Assembly (NCBI GenBank): GCA_022495005.1
Contig: JAGYXB010000141.1
Span: forward strand, 186,001-250,000
Direction: 5' to 3'
Origin: Rhyacophila brunnea
Lineage: Eukaryota; Arthropoda; Insecta; Trichoptera; Rhyacophilidae
Length of the DNA stretch: 64,000 bases
In this document: positions 45,167-57,263 of the stretch, piece after piece
How positions within the stretch are numbered: position 1 is the stretch's first letter
Layout: each line of letters opens with the position of its first letter
Made by a program: the position numbers and the translations under genes
Notes under the pieces: model-generated
What the model saw: only the letters and a program-made list of their open reading frames with translations
The model's database searches: none
Told to the model about the DNA's origin: nothing

Positions 45167-45884
45167 GAGTTTTGGAAAAAAATATCACCATTATTTATTT
45201 CGTTTTCGACAAAGTAATGTCTCGTTTGATATTTATACGTTTGACATTACTTTAAGATTTTGATTAAAGCATTTATAAAGACAATATATTGTATTTTTAT
45301 CATTTAGCATTTCAGTAAGTGTCTGGCCACGAAGTAGCCGAGAAGTATCCCCATTTCAGTGGTGCCGATAAAATTTAGTAGGTAGGCAGGATTTCAAATT
45401 AAAAAAAAAAACACACACCAACATCGACTTAAAAGAAGACGATTTGATGAAACCGGTCAAATGTCCGGACTCTACCTTGAAAAAATATGGGAACCGTACT
45501 CTATCAAATCAGTGTCGTGTCCGATAAATATTATTATACTATGGCTTTAAAAATATTGCGGCCTCTTACTGACGACGTGAGATCTCTTCACATATTCTTG
45601 TTTATCAGTATTGTTTTGTATAATAAGTATATATTTTATAAATTAGAATAATACGAGTTGGTTTGGAGTGGTCTGTTTGTGTTTTAAGAAAGAAACTTAG
45701 CAGAAACCGCCATTTTTCAGTCATTCCGAATGGTTCCTGTGGATGAATTTACTTTAATAAAAATCTAATTCCCAAACTGTTTTATAGTTATGTGTGAATA
45801 TACATGAATGGCGAATCTATCTAAAAATATGTTACAGTGCCAGAAATTTATTTGGAGAATTGATAGTAAACTATCCACAGTCCA
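45167..45884. other. No gene recognised
   Basis: AT-rich. CATTTCAGTGGTGCCGATAA near 45351 is unremarkable. Nothing supported. Confidence 0.45.
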
Positions 45885-46060
45885 AAACTACCCAATCAAG
45901 ACTGAAAAGAATCTGACAGTGGAATGACGTATTCGATATGGTGTCATTGTAATTTCATTTGTTTCCCCGCTCTACAGATATGTTTGTGCGACTGTATGTA
46001 TATACTGTAAAATAACTTATATTTTTGTCGAAGTGAAGACATAAAAATCTATCTGACTTA
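45885..46060 (+). repeat. Dispersed repeat K, copy 2
   Basis: AAAACTACCCAATCAAGACT, AATCTGACAGTGGAATGACG, TTTGTGCGACTGTATGTA and ACATAAAAATCTA match the 27553 copy in order. Confidence 0.45.
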
Positions 46061-47059
46061 AGAGGTAGTAGGTTTGCTTAGATTATTATTACATTTTAAT
46101 TATAAATCATTTCTAATATTGCTAACCAGTTTAAAATTATTTGAATAAACCAGTTCTATACGTCATCATCAATAATAAACCCCATAGCTCTCGAAGTAGT
46201 AGATAAGTATTATAAACATATAAGTAGAAAAATGCAAAATAAACTGACGACATGATTGAATTACCTACAGTTGATGTTTACGTACAAATGTATACTACTA
46301 AATAAATACCTGTTCAAAATTCATTTCAACATGACTGTAGTTGAATATAAAAACAAGTCAAAGTCAAAATACCAACAATCATAAAACGAACTGAAGTTTT
46401 AATAACGAGATAAAAATAATGAAACAATTATTAGGCGTAACTGCCGCATACGAATGTTAGAATTTTACGCATTGTTGACGATTTTCCACGAATAAAAAAA
46501 TTAATACACTTCAAACGGGTCTACATTTTATTACGAATAATAAAAATCATACCGGTGTCGTAAAGCGTAAAATTCTTCACGAGGATTTTCACTGTTTGCG
46601 AATAATAATTTAAGTTAACAGCTGTTAACGGAAACACATAAATTAACTAGCGAGTGCATAAAATTTAATCAAGACTAACTACGCCCAGAGAGCCGGCGGC
46701 GTCGTGCATTTAAAGTTTCCTGAAATAAATGCTGGTAGCTTGAAATTATTCAGATATGCAATGCATGGGTATACTCGTGCACACATTTGCACTCGTTCGA
46801 CGTAGCTGCAATGGTAATTGCGACGAGTTGCAGTGAGGTGCAGTAAGATAAATAGCTTGCTCGGAAGTGTGAGAGTGCACTAACTTTGAATGTGAAATGA
46901 AAGAATAATTTGCGGTGGTTTTCACTTCAAAATATATTTTTGTCAATATAAATACATATTATTTAGGGACTATGATAAAAATGGAACCAGTCTCAAGAAA
47001 TAAAAACAAAAATTGAGATAGCAAACAAAGTGTGCCTATTTCAAAATGAGACGCTTCCT
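46061..47059. other. No gene recognised
   Basis: AT-rich; 46675-46700 (GAGAGCCGGCGGCGTCGTGC) is a small GC-rich spot. Nothing supported. Confidence 0.45.
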
Positions 47060-47112
47060 TAGCAGTATTGCCAACTGTCATTCATAAGATACCTATTCCA
47101 GATAGGGAAAGA
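47060..47112. repeat. Short repeat with hAT-like end, partner at 11.42 kb
   Basis: CAGTATTGCCAACTGTCATT and a diverged ATAGGGAAAG match 11424-11478. Confidence 0.35.
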
Positions 47113-50100
47113 AAATAAGCCAGATGGCAAAATAAATCCAAATTTTTTTGAAAAAAGTATAAAAGAAATGCGCCATAATAATTATTAAAAACATCGGTTT
47201 TACAAGAAAAAACATCGAAAAAGAATTTGGTATTTTACAACCAATAGAATAAATAAATCATAAAATTCAAAATTAATGCAGGTAAGAAATTTAATAGTCG
47301 TAATAATTATAATATGTAGGTAGGTATGTATATATTATTTATTATTATTATATTTGTCTGCAATACAGCACAAGCCACACATACTCTATACCTGTCATGT
47401 CTGCCTGCGCATTGAACACACTGAACTCATTGAGCGCAATGACAATTTAATGCTAACAGGTAGCACTACCACCTGGTGTTTTTTTCCTATTTAGATATAA
47501 ATTACGTACAATCAGCATGCTGATTTTCAAGAAAATCTAGTGTAATATTCTAGCTTTATTATGAAAAGTTCTAAAGTGTTTGCGATGTCGAAAAACGCTA
47601 AAGTTAACGCTATACGCTACTAAACAGGATCACAATATATAGGTACATATTAATTTATTTTGTGTAAAAACTGCAACCGGCTTCGAAGATTTACTGTCTT
47701 TATATATTATTATATGCCTGGATAGTAGAGACGATATAAACATATAAGTTAGACGTAAGTATTTTAAATATGATACTGGCGGGTGATGAGTCTCGTGGAT
47801 AGCCAAACGAACCAACGATTCCATAATCAGCAAACTCCAGATACAAGACTGACTCTCCTCGGTTTGCCTTGGCCAAACTTTTCAATTGTTTGGTCATATT
47901 GCCTTCAAAGAGGATGATACTCTGATAAAACTTGTAGCATAGTGAATTCGATGGTTGCCAACGATTTTAGACTGACAGTGCATGCCGCTGAATGGTGATA
48001 AGGATAGAGCCAAGCTCTGGAAAGGTCGTCAGAAGGCAAAATCATCAGTGTTACAATGAGATCCTGTCGCAGAAGAATATAAATTTAACAATGTGAATAC
48101 AATGGAATATTACAATCAATTACAATTTTATACAGGCGGTTTACTTAGGATTCACAAAACATTTGATGAACAAACATAAAGTCACATGCAAGCTTTAGTG
48201 GGAGCTTTTGAAGGATTATATTATTATTTTCTTTTTTAAATCGCATTCACGAACACGCAGAAGCGACAAAAAGGAAAGAGAGCGTGTAAAATAATAAAGA
48301 CGACAGCGATTCGCGGACGTGTTCGTGAAGCGGCGTTTTGGCGTACAGAAATGCACGATCCATAAAACAGTGACACTACGGGGAGCGAATAAAAAGAGAA
48401 GAGGAAAAAAAACCTCTTCAAATAATACAAAAGGCAGACGACAAAATGCGCCAAAGTGCGACGCCGTGCCGAGGTGTTGGGAAAAAGGAGTGACGGAAAA
48501 CCAATGTTTTGTCAGTAAACGACGCGGACAACTTCACTGGCGTCTATTAATCGTTCTGATAAATTATATGTATCACTGCAATTGCTCTAAAATAAATACT
48601 CTCCATTGGTCGATTTTACAACTAAAAATGCGTTATATCCTCTTTTTACAGTGACAATTAAACGATTGTCTCTCTAAGTACCTACAGTAAAAGTGTGGGG
48701 ATGATGAGGTGTATAAAGATACTGTTGTTGTTGCATGAATGTTGTTTATTTACCGTTTACAAGAATAAATAAATACAATAATAAAGATGACGTATGGGTG
48801 CACTATGTACTGGTGAGATCGATGTGATCCAGAGATTGATTATATTAATGAACTGAGAGACTGGACTCGAGTAGAATGACGGTTGGCTATGTCAAGTGAC
48901 CGGACTCAATGTGAGTGGTGCGTCGAGTGACGGACTCGTGTCGATTTAAGGGTTGTCCTTATTTATACAAATACAGTCCATATATTACAATAGATATTGT
49001 CGAAATTAACAAATCATAATAGACCCTACTGATCTGGTTATGATTGAGGGAATACTGATATTCGTTTTCGCTCCATTGTTTTATTTTGACAACAAAACAT
49101 AACTATCAAAGTTTGTCACAATTTCATCTGGAATTAGATAGGACTATTTTCCATTGTTCGTTTGAAATATCAGCATATCATGCATGTCCGTAGTGCAGGG
49201 AGTCAGGCACCTGGGAATCTAACACTGGGTATATCACTACAAGGGAGTACCTCATCCCAGATGCCAGTCATTCAAACTTCTCCAGGCTCATCGTTTCTTT
49301 GAACCACCTACTACCCTGTCATTCATAAAAGAGATCTTGATTTTAACCAGTATATCGGAGATTATGATGCAGTTTTGGAAAACTTTTTTTATACCGTCTT
49401 AGGCCTTAGCTGTATCCCACCGGAGAGCTTTGGCAGAAATAAGATTTTATCAGCAACCAGGATAATAGGATATTGCAGAGCTTTCCGCTTGTGGAGAGTC
49501 TATTAAGATACATCCACACTGTGGAGAGCTACGGGTCATAATATGCATCGCCTTGGAAAGCAATTGTTGTTTACTTTTTGCTTTATTCATGAATTTCTTA
49601 TACAAATGGCACGATTACATTTTAAGACTGTTATTATAGAAAAAAACGAAAGGTTGCAGAGTCAGGTCAGGTGTATAATTATTGGCTTTCTATTTGCACT
49701 TGTACATACTTTGGAACCAGAAAAAAAGGGAAATAAAACCGGGGTGTTTGTCCATAGGAGGCAGTGGATGACGAACTAACTGTCCCCCGGGATGTCCCCC
49801 GGGATGTCCCGACGGCAGTCCGATCCGACTGGGGTCGTTGCAGTCGCATTTTCCCGCCATTACACTTTCGCGGCAAAACTCTACAACGTGATGAATCCCC
49901 GGGCGAAACAACAAAGATAAAGTGCCTCGGGGAATCACTGGACGAATCAACAACTTTCGCGGCTAGTCGTCGCTGTATGTAGAGGTAAACGGAAATGGGG
50001 TGTCTTATACAGTAGGTAAGCAATCTATTTAGGTACCACTGAAAACAGTCTACAGCTTATATGGTGTTCTATGACACAACAAACTAACAGGCTATTGTTA

Positions 50101-50175
50101 ATTTCACAGATTCGGAGAGTTGATAGATATTGAAAATTAGGCAGGAACTTTATTTGGCTACATATTTTTGATGAC
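47113..50175. other. No gene recognised; GC-richer island at 49740-49990
   Basis: Minus frames at 47630-47897 (KSLAKANRGESVLYLEFADY) look protein-like but match nothing I know. 47975-48045 reads PLNGDKDRAKLWKGRQKAKS in one frame, faintly like a LINE tail (A-x-D-R-x2-W). At 49781 a 12-bp unit TGTCCCCCGGGA is repeated twice and followed by a half unit. Around it the sequence is GC-rich and open in three frames, with no domain seen. Confidence 0.35.
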
Positions 50176-50178
50176 TTA

Positions 50179-50519
50179 GGCCCGTTTCAGACGGGACACC
50201 GGTGTCGCGCTCGATATACTATAGGAGGCCTTTGTATTCGAATAAAGGGGCATTTGTATTATGTTTAAGAACGTCCAGAGCTAATGAGTCAACGCATAAT
50301 TTCGCGTTATAAATTAGAACATAAAACTGGTTGCGGTAATAAAAACAAGTGTATCGGCGGCCTGAGAATGTAGCGGCCGACGAAAAAGTGTACCGGACAC
50401 GCGTTGACTCATCAGCTCTGGGCATTCATAAACATAATACTGAGGCCCATTTATTCGAATACAAAGGCCTCCTATAGTATATCTAGCGCGACACCGGTGT
50501 CCCCCGTCTGAAACGGGCC
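50179..50519. mobile_element. PIF/Harbinger-like MITE, family P copy 2 (341 bp, TTA flanks)
   Basis: TTA stands at 50176-50178 and 50520-50522. Ends are GGCCCGTTTCAGACGGG in inverted orientation; the arms extend through GACACCGGTGTCGCGCT, ATACTATAGGAGGCCTTTGT and ATTCGAATAAA, about 75 bp with few mismatches. The TWA duplication and GG-ended inverted repeats fit PIF/Harbinger. No coding capacity. Confidence 0.9.
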
Positions 50520-50544
50520 TTATACTTATGGAACGGCAATCAGT

Positions 50545-50850
50545 CAGTGAAGTTCCAAGGCGAAGTGCCGCCCTTAGTTAGACTTAGAATGCCGCCCCTT
50601 TTTATTTTTAGCCACAAACTGTAAGCGAAATCTTTAAGTGTATAACTACTAATTTTATTATATTAAAATTAAACAGATAAAATGCAACAAACATTTTGAA
50701 AAAAAATGTAAGATATAAATATAGTCACATTTATCTACTGAGATGGGAGAATTTCCACAAAACCTAATCTGAAACAATGGTGGTAACAAGTTTAGAGCCC
50801 CTGTGCATTATTAAAATTTAGCGATCGCATCGTCCGCTCCATGGAAAACC
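50545..50850 (-). mobile_element. Possible hAT-like remnant
   Basis: On the minus strand the segment begins CAGTGGCGGTTTTCCATGG and ends with GGGCGGCACTTCGCC and AACTTCACTG. CAGTGGCGG is a common hAT start, and the opposite end reads CAGTGAAGTTCC inward, a weak inverted repeat. No matching 8-bp duplication was found. A similar start occurs at 2368. Confidence 0.3.
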
Positions 50851-51499
50851 GCCACTGCTTGGTATGATTCGTATTAGTGGCCTTAACAATTTGACGTCCC
50901 CAGCAAAGCTTGACTTGCCTACCTCCACGGTACGTCACTGGAATCAGTTGATTATTCTTTAAATGTGCAATAATTATCTGTCATTGGTAATGTTAGTTGG
51001 TAGGACAATAATTGTGTTCATTCAAATTGGTTCACCTTTTGATATAATATTTAAACTGCATGAGAGTAAGTTTAAATATAAGTTGTTTTGTATATAGGTA
51101 GATACTTAAAATGGTACTCACTCATTTCAAATACATCAGGTTTTTCAAATAAACGATATTAAATTTGTAAAATCTCTGAAATTACAACTTAAAGTTTCAT
51201 CAATACTTAAAGACATGCCGGTTAAGTAGTGGGTACTGTAATAAACTAGTAAGATACAAAATTCAGTAAGTACGGGAAGACGGTGACAGATGAATATTAT
51301 ACCTAATGCATCCCCATTCAAATGAATATTTAAATGACGATGTCAATTGCACAAAAACCTGTTTAAAGTACAGTATAATCGTGGCAAATAAATTAGGTAA
51401 TATTAGAGCCGCGTCGAATGCACGCGAATTTTCAAATAATAAGGACGTCTATTGTATCAACAGAAGTGCGTAAGTGACTTGCCAAACTTGCACTGAATA
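50851..51499. other. No gene recognised
   Basis: AT-rich; nothing supported upstream of the small open frame at 51500. Confidence 0.4.
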
Positions 51500-51811
51500 A
51501 TGGCGCGAATTATTTATTCTGTCCCCCATCCGGAAATCACCCTCCGAGGAAAGCTAAAACCATTTCACCCTTACACTATTTTGTCGCCTCAGAAGCAGAA
51601 CGATATTTGTGAATCTTTACGAGTGAATTTCAATTCTGTTGTCAATGAAGGTTATGATGTAGAAACGTTTGTCTTTGCAAGTGGATCAAAGTTAACAAGA
51701 TTAAGAATATTGTACTACCATGCTGTTAGGTGCAATCTACCATACGTATATTGGAGAAATGCCAGAGCTGATAGATTGATAGTAAATAAATCACGAAGTA
51801 CTGATACATAA
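51500..51811 (+). CDS. Hypothetical small protein, 103 codons
   Basis: ATG to TAA. The product starts MARIIYSVPHPEITLRGKLK and is mixed in composition, with charged, aromatic and aliphatic residues (KLTRLRILYYHAVRCNLPYV towards the end). Its base composition is more balanced than the flanks, and codon use is varied rather than A/T-driven. No signal peptide or membrane segment is apparent, and no family was recognised. Its ATG context is AATAATGG. It lies between transposon remnants with no neighbour to suggest a role. It could be a host exon, an orphan gene, a mobile-element fragment or chance. I rank it as the best host-coding candidate here, still weak. Confidence 0.3.
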   Translation: MARIIYSVPHPEITLRGKLKPFHPYTILSPQKQNDICESLRVNFNSVVNEGYDVETFVFASGSKLTRLRILYYHAVRCNLPYVYWRNARADRLIVNKSRSTDT

Positions 51812-53370
51812 TAACTTTTTTATATGATTAATTTGGAAGAATTAGGTTCACTACAGAACGGGAAAGAGATAAAGTGAAAATCAAGGCAACGGGGTCGCCA
51901 ATACATGACGATCAACCTATTATTGCCATGTTATAACCCCCTCCCCATTGAATAAAAAATATATTCGCAGAAAATTATCGATTCCAGTAAATAAAATGCT
52001 ATTAACTAAGCAAGTATATCGCTTGTTTGTTTTGTGACGTAACATCGTATTATATAAGAACCCCTCCCCCCTTAGGGTGTAACCCATTTTTCCTACAATG
52101 GAAGATAAGAGAATTATCTTAAAGTATTCTGAATAACAATTCGTCATTAAATTGTGTATATTTTTAGAGAAACTGTCAAGGTACAAATGTACTGCAGGCC
52201 TATGTTATAACTGGTGATATTATGAAGTCACCCGACGACACGACGTAATTGTGACGTAAGCCAATACACGCTCGAGGCAAGCCGCCCAACGCACACTGCT
52301 CACGCCCACTCAGATATTATTATGCTGAAACACCTATTTGTGTATTGGGACAATGGATAACGCCAGTATTTTAGTAGCGTTAATTTCTCGAATGCTATTA
52401 TCACTCCCCGGTAGCACGTCACAATGATGTCATATGACGTCATGTCGACCGGGCGACTTCAACTCGCATGTTCTAACATAAGGCCCCTAATACGTCACGT
52501 CTCTCTAGAAACTAGCTTTAGGCACAATTCAATATTACCAACAAAAACTGAATACCTACTACTTGCCTGAAACTGAAATTCAATGGCTGGGTTACATTGG
52601 TAGTCTTGGTATATAATATATTTTTTATATCAAAAAGTTATATGAAAAAGATAATTATTATGGAACATAACATTGATATAAGAACACCCGCTGATTGTGT
52701 CTACATGCAAAACTTCTCAAAACGGCTGAAAATGCATTAATAACCTTTCGCTTTCGAGGCGCCGATATTAGATTATTTGCGCTGGGGTGTTTGTAATCTG
52801 GATGCACCCCATCTTGAGCGATGTTCACGCCAATCACGTCAAAAAGTGACAGCGACGTGTACAGAATAGACCGCAGATGTGTTTAGTCTATTTGCCGCCA
52901 GACTCAATTTCATATTCCCAATGTGCCCCGGCGCCCCTTTCAACCGAATTAATGTAAATTGCTACGGGGTAACTCAGGCCCGAGCCGTGTGGTCGCACCT
53001 ACTCAATCAGATAATATAATATGCATGCAAGAGAGAAACCGTACAGATTTCTGAATGGGTATAATGTGGATTGTAGAATTTTATTATGGGGTTGATTGAA
53101 ATAACCTTAACTTATTCATCGCGGAACATTTAATTACTATTTAATTACCACATTTAAAAAGCATGCTAATTATATCTAATGCCGACAGAACAGCTGTGCC
53201 GTCAGCGCTGGAAGAGTCAAATCGGCTTACAGAAGGCCGATTTTGCCGATAAAAAATTACCACATGGACAATAATAAAATTAAAATAAAGCAGGTAGGAT
53301 TTTTACTTATTAAAAACTGAGAGCGACGTTTGCATTCATATACACCTACACTACATTTCATCATAACACA
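51812..53370. other. No gene recognised; GC-richer patch at 52740-53010
   Basis: GTGCCCCGGCGCCCCTTTCA at about 52922 and GCGACGTGTACAG near 52850 lie in a GC-richer patch. TGACGTCAT-type words occur near 52430-52445. No supported frame. Confidence 0.4.
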
Positions 53371-53378
53371 TATCTCTT

Positions 53379-53626
53379 CAGTGTTGCCATATCTATTGAA
53401 ATTTCAGTAGATCTACTGAAATTTTGGTCAGGAAAAGAAGAAATTATGATATTTGTGATGAATTAAAGACACTTTTTACATGATTTTTTAAAAGACACTT
53501 GTGAGATTATGTCAATATGCACGCTTTCACCAAACACAATCGTTGAATTTCATACATTTTTGTCAATCTACTGATATTTTCAAGAAAAAATTTACTGAAT
53601 TTTGAAAATTTTAGTTGGCAACACTG
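53379..53626. mobile_element. hAT-like MITE, 248 bp, perfect 8-bp target duplication
   Basis: TATCTCTT flanks both sides exactly (53371-53378 and 53627-53634). Ends are CAGTGTTGCCA and TGGCAACACTG, a perfect 11-bp inverted repeat. Inside each end lie copies of CTACTGA/TCAGTAGA (for example TTTCAGTAGATCTACTGAAA, itself palindromic). No coding capacity. Same termini as 29643-29856 but a different interior. Confidence 0.9.
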
Positions 53627-53634
53627 TATCTCTT

Positions 53635-55928
53635 GATAATTGCCTCGGCAACGAGCTCTAAACGTCGAGAAAAGAAGGAAGTACACGTGATGGGAACCCA
53701 AGAATCTATTACGATAAAAAACAACAGTGAAAGTCTCAACCAGAAACAAAACATCGAAAATTCTTTTGATTAAAAGACAATATTGAATTTTAATCTGAAG
53801 CTTCGCTGTAACATGTATGGTTTACAGTTTACACAGATTGTTAGATGCAGGTGCTTTGCTCGAACGAATCAGAATTAATCGCGATGTATGGTTGGCTGGC
53901 TTCCGCACCGACTCGATGTGTGTAATTGCGCGTGATTATGCAAACTAATGTTATTGATAATTGAGGTTGGCAGGATTACCCCTTTGAAATCCGCACGGCC
54001 GACTGGGTTTCCGAATCAAGTTACTATTTACACATGTGAATAATTATTACTAACAACCCCTAACATATATTGAATTCGACTCATGAATGCTACTTTACAT
54101 TTTGTGGAAATTCGTTGCGATAATATGTGATAGTGTCTTTTACTCGAGAACTAAAATAAGTGAGGTCGGAGATATGACTTTGCTGAAAGAACCTAACATT
54201 TTCGACACACTTTGATCGGCGTTCGCAATCATATACCGAATAACAGATTATCAAATTATCTTGTGAGAATCGTCTTTGGTTACTGCTAGAAGCGTATTAA
54301 CGAGAACACAACATACTCGAGGATATCCTAAAAACAATGGACTTAGAGCACTCTGGCAAGATTAGAAAAATTAGAACATAAAGCGAATGTATTAATTAAT
54401 CGTGGACCGAGTGGGACTAGAACACACGTCTCGCTTTCTAACTTATAATACCATAATGGGAATGGGACGACTGGACTCCGGACAATTGGACGCCGCACTG
54501 ACGTAGACACGTATACAGAACGTAGACGAGGTATTTTAATCAGTTTCTATCTACTACTTAGTAATTTTAATTCATTTTACTCTTAACATAATGTATTCTT
54601 TATTGCGGATTGAGAATTACTATGCCTAACGCTTTATATAAAATAAAAAAACTCTTTTTTCGTTGGAACTTAAACATATGCAAGATTAAATCATTATTTA
54701 CATCTGCATATTTACATTCTCACCAACTATTAAATCATAATATAATCATTTAAATATATATAATAATATTACATATTTTTTTAAAGTACCTATAAGTACC
54801 CAACGTCTATTTATTTTAGAATTCCGTGGCGTCCAGTTGTCCGGTGCCAAATAGTCCTAGACCCTACCATTATATGTGTAATTTTAATAAAAGGGTAACA
54901 TTAATAATAAATTTGATTCACAGTTGATGACAGGTAGCTTCAAATTTTAATTACCTACGACATCCTAATATTTTTTTTAATTTTAATTAAATTCTCGTGC
55001 ATAAATTTGTTCTACGTGTTGAGGTGTTCACAACGGTTACTTACATATCTTAAAATTAAGATATATTAACACCGAATACTACGTACTGTTGAGAGTTGGA
55101 AACTAGTATTATTCGCATGAGCAATACTTTTCCATATGGCAACTATAAACAGTGTTTACGCCGATCACCTACTGTACTAGAGCGTGCCACTTCTTCTACA
55201 GCTGTGTACTTGACAGTCCCCTACAACTCGATATAATACTTTCCATGTCCAATTAATCGATCAAACTTTATTAAATATTGTGAAGTTCGTTGGGATAATA
55301 AATGTGAAGCTTAGGGATTGATTTTATTACCCCATTTCCCGTAGCCCAGACTATCCCATATGTATTGATATTACAATGAAATAGTAAACGGTATTAAATT
55401 TATCCTATTACAATTATTATTGTTATAGATGACAAAATAATTGAAATACAGATTAAACTTCAACTCAAAATTGCACATAAACCCTTTGTGAGCTGGCTAT
55501 ATACCAAATTCAATACGAACTGACGGAATAGATGACGGTGGAACATAATACTTTGATATGTGACAAATCAAAGTGAACCTTCGACTGCGGATAGTAATTG
55601 AACAATTGAAACAGACAGGGGCGAATGAATGTTTAGGGCCGCCACCCCGGTTGCAAAAGGCAAAATAGTCAACGAGAAAATGGTACGTCGAGCCAGAGGT
55701 GATGGGTGGGCACAGAGTCGTATTTGGAGAATATTCACCAGGAAATAATTTAAGAAATACGTACTGTGAAAAATGAAACAGCTAAATTTCACATTTATGT
55801 GATGACAATAATAGAATTGGAGTTATGTGGAAAAAGAATGCTTACAAGTTGCGTATAACGGTATGCGCAAGCATATAGATAACCTGAAAATATGACAGCT
55901 GTCATATTTACATTTCTCGAGCCTAATA
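53635..55928. other. No gene recognised
   Basis: The segment 54400-54870 has two similar phrases, TGGACTCCGGACAATTGGACG and GGCGTCCAGTTGTCCGG, in opposite orientation about 355 bp apart (54473 and 54830), possibly ends of an element I could not bound. Nothing else supported. Confidence 0.35.
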
Positions 55929-56043
55929 CTACAAGGTTCTAAGTATTCGTCCTTGAAAAAACAAACCCAACAATGAAGTAGTATTCTAAGCTGCCTCATT
56001 GTTACTTTTGTTTCTTCAAGGACAAACACTTAGAACCGTGTAG
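55929..56043. repeat. 115-bp near-perfect hairpin
   Basis: CTACAAGGTTCTAAG...CGTCCTTGAA (55929 onward) pairs with TTCAAGGACAAACACTTAGA and CCGTGTAG ending at 56043. Arms of about 52 bp with scattered mismatches enclose a loop of about 11 bases (55981-55991). It could be a very small MITE or a precursor-like RNA hairpin. No target duplication is clear. Confidence 0.65.
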
Positions 56044-57113
56044 TTCTCCAGTCGCGATTTACATAAATTTAAAAAATATTATTAATGTCGTTTGCTCGCA
56101 AACTAAAATTCTTTTGAGTAACGATTATATACGCAAATACGAAAGGCTGGCAGTATTAAATACTTCTTATTATATAATTCAAAATATTGAAACTTACTAT
56201 GTAAACGGATAGCTTAATAATATATGAAATTCATTGCCATGTCAATAAAAATAATCGCATGAGAACACACTAGAAATACTGTATTTGCGATTAGTCCATT
56301 CATTCTATTAAACACTGACGAAGTAGCCATATGTCGATGTCAACTATTCATTTTTAATAATATAATTTATCTTATGCAGTTGTCATTGTTTAATTGTCAA
56401 TGAAAAAATATTAATAATTATCGGGCAATCAGAATTAAAAAAATGACAATATTGCGGAACGCGACGTTGCCTCGCTAGTTATGATTTTCGATATTATTGT
56501 AATTATATTAAGTATGTGTGGATTTCGGCGTTATTTTGATTTCATGTGTGGGAGTCATCACCGCGATGAAGAGATCGAGATTTGATGGTTTCTCCACTGG
56601 ATGGAGGAGAGAGTTTTATTTACAGCGTAAACAGTCGGTACAAGAGTATGTTACAGTAGTTATGTTAAAATACTTATGATACTGTTCGGAGGTCCGAATC
56701 TCGGTAGAATGAGATGTTGTGCGATGCGATATAACTTATATTCGAGTGACATGTCCAATGAATTATGATCCGCTATTTATTGACGTACTCACAATGTAAA
56801 TAATATCTAGAAAAGAATATTTAGGAAATAATTATTATAATTGAGTCAGCTACTCTAATATGGAGTTTGCGTCATCGGATATAGCTGACTATGTGGAAAA
56901 ATGGAGATCTCCGGAAATAATAATCGCAGTAAGCTATTTACTGAGTTTACAATAATTGGACACTGCGGGAAATGGATATTATTAGAGAATTTGTAATTGC
57001 GGTAATATATTTAATATCGCCGATCAATATGCTGACACGGATTGAGTTTTTTATCCCCTTAAACGTAACTGTTAAGACATAGGTATTACAAAGAGTAAAA
57101 ACCTCTAAGTGAA
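56044..57113. other. No gene recognised
   Basis: AT-rich, nothing supported. GAGATCTCCGGAAAT near 56907 and similar words recur loosely. Confidence 0.4.
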
Positions 57114-57263
57114 GATGGGCGGGACCACAGCGCTAGGAAAACGGTCGATCGATGGAGAGATCACATCATCCTGTGGTACTGACAAGATATTATAGTACTT
57201 AAAGGACGACGAAAAGCCCAATGGATAATGAAGGGTAAAATAGCAATGAGAGAGCAAGGGTAG
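57114..57263 (+). pseudogene. Decayed LINE 3' tail
   Basis: One frame reads ARKTVDRWRDHIILWY, stop, then GRRKAQWIMKGKIAMREQG and stop. The pattern GR-x3-RW-x-D-x-I followed some 25 residues later by A-x2-W...A-x-x-x-x-G recalls the C-terminus of RTE- and related LINEs (GRPKSRWIDEL...W...EAFIQQ). Heavily diverged and stop-containing. Confidence 0.35.

Noticed and set aside
48319..48654. 111-codon lysine/arginine-rich frame
   Set aside because: Composition reflects A/G-rich DNA; no domain, and the opposite strand is equally open.
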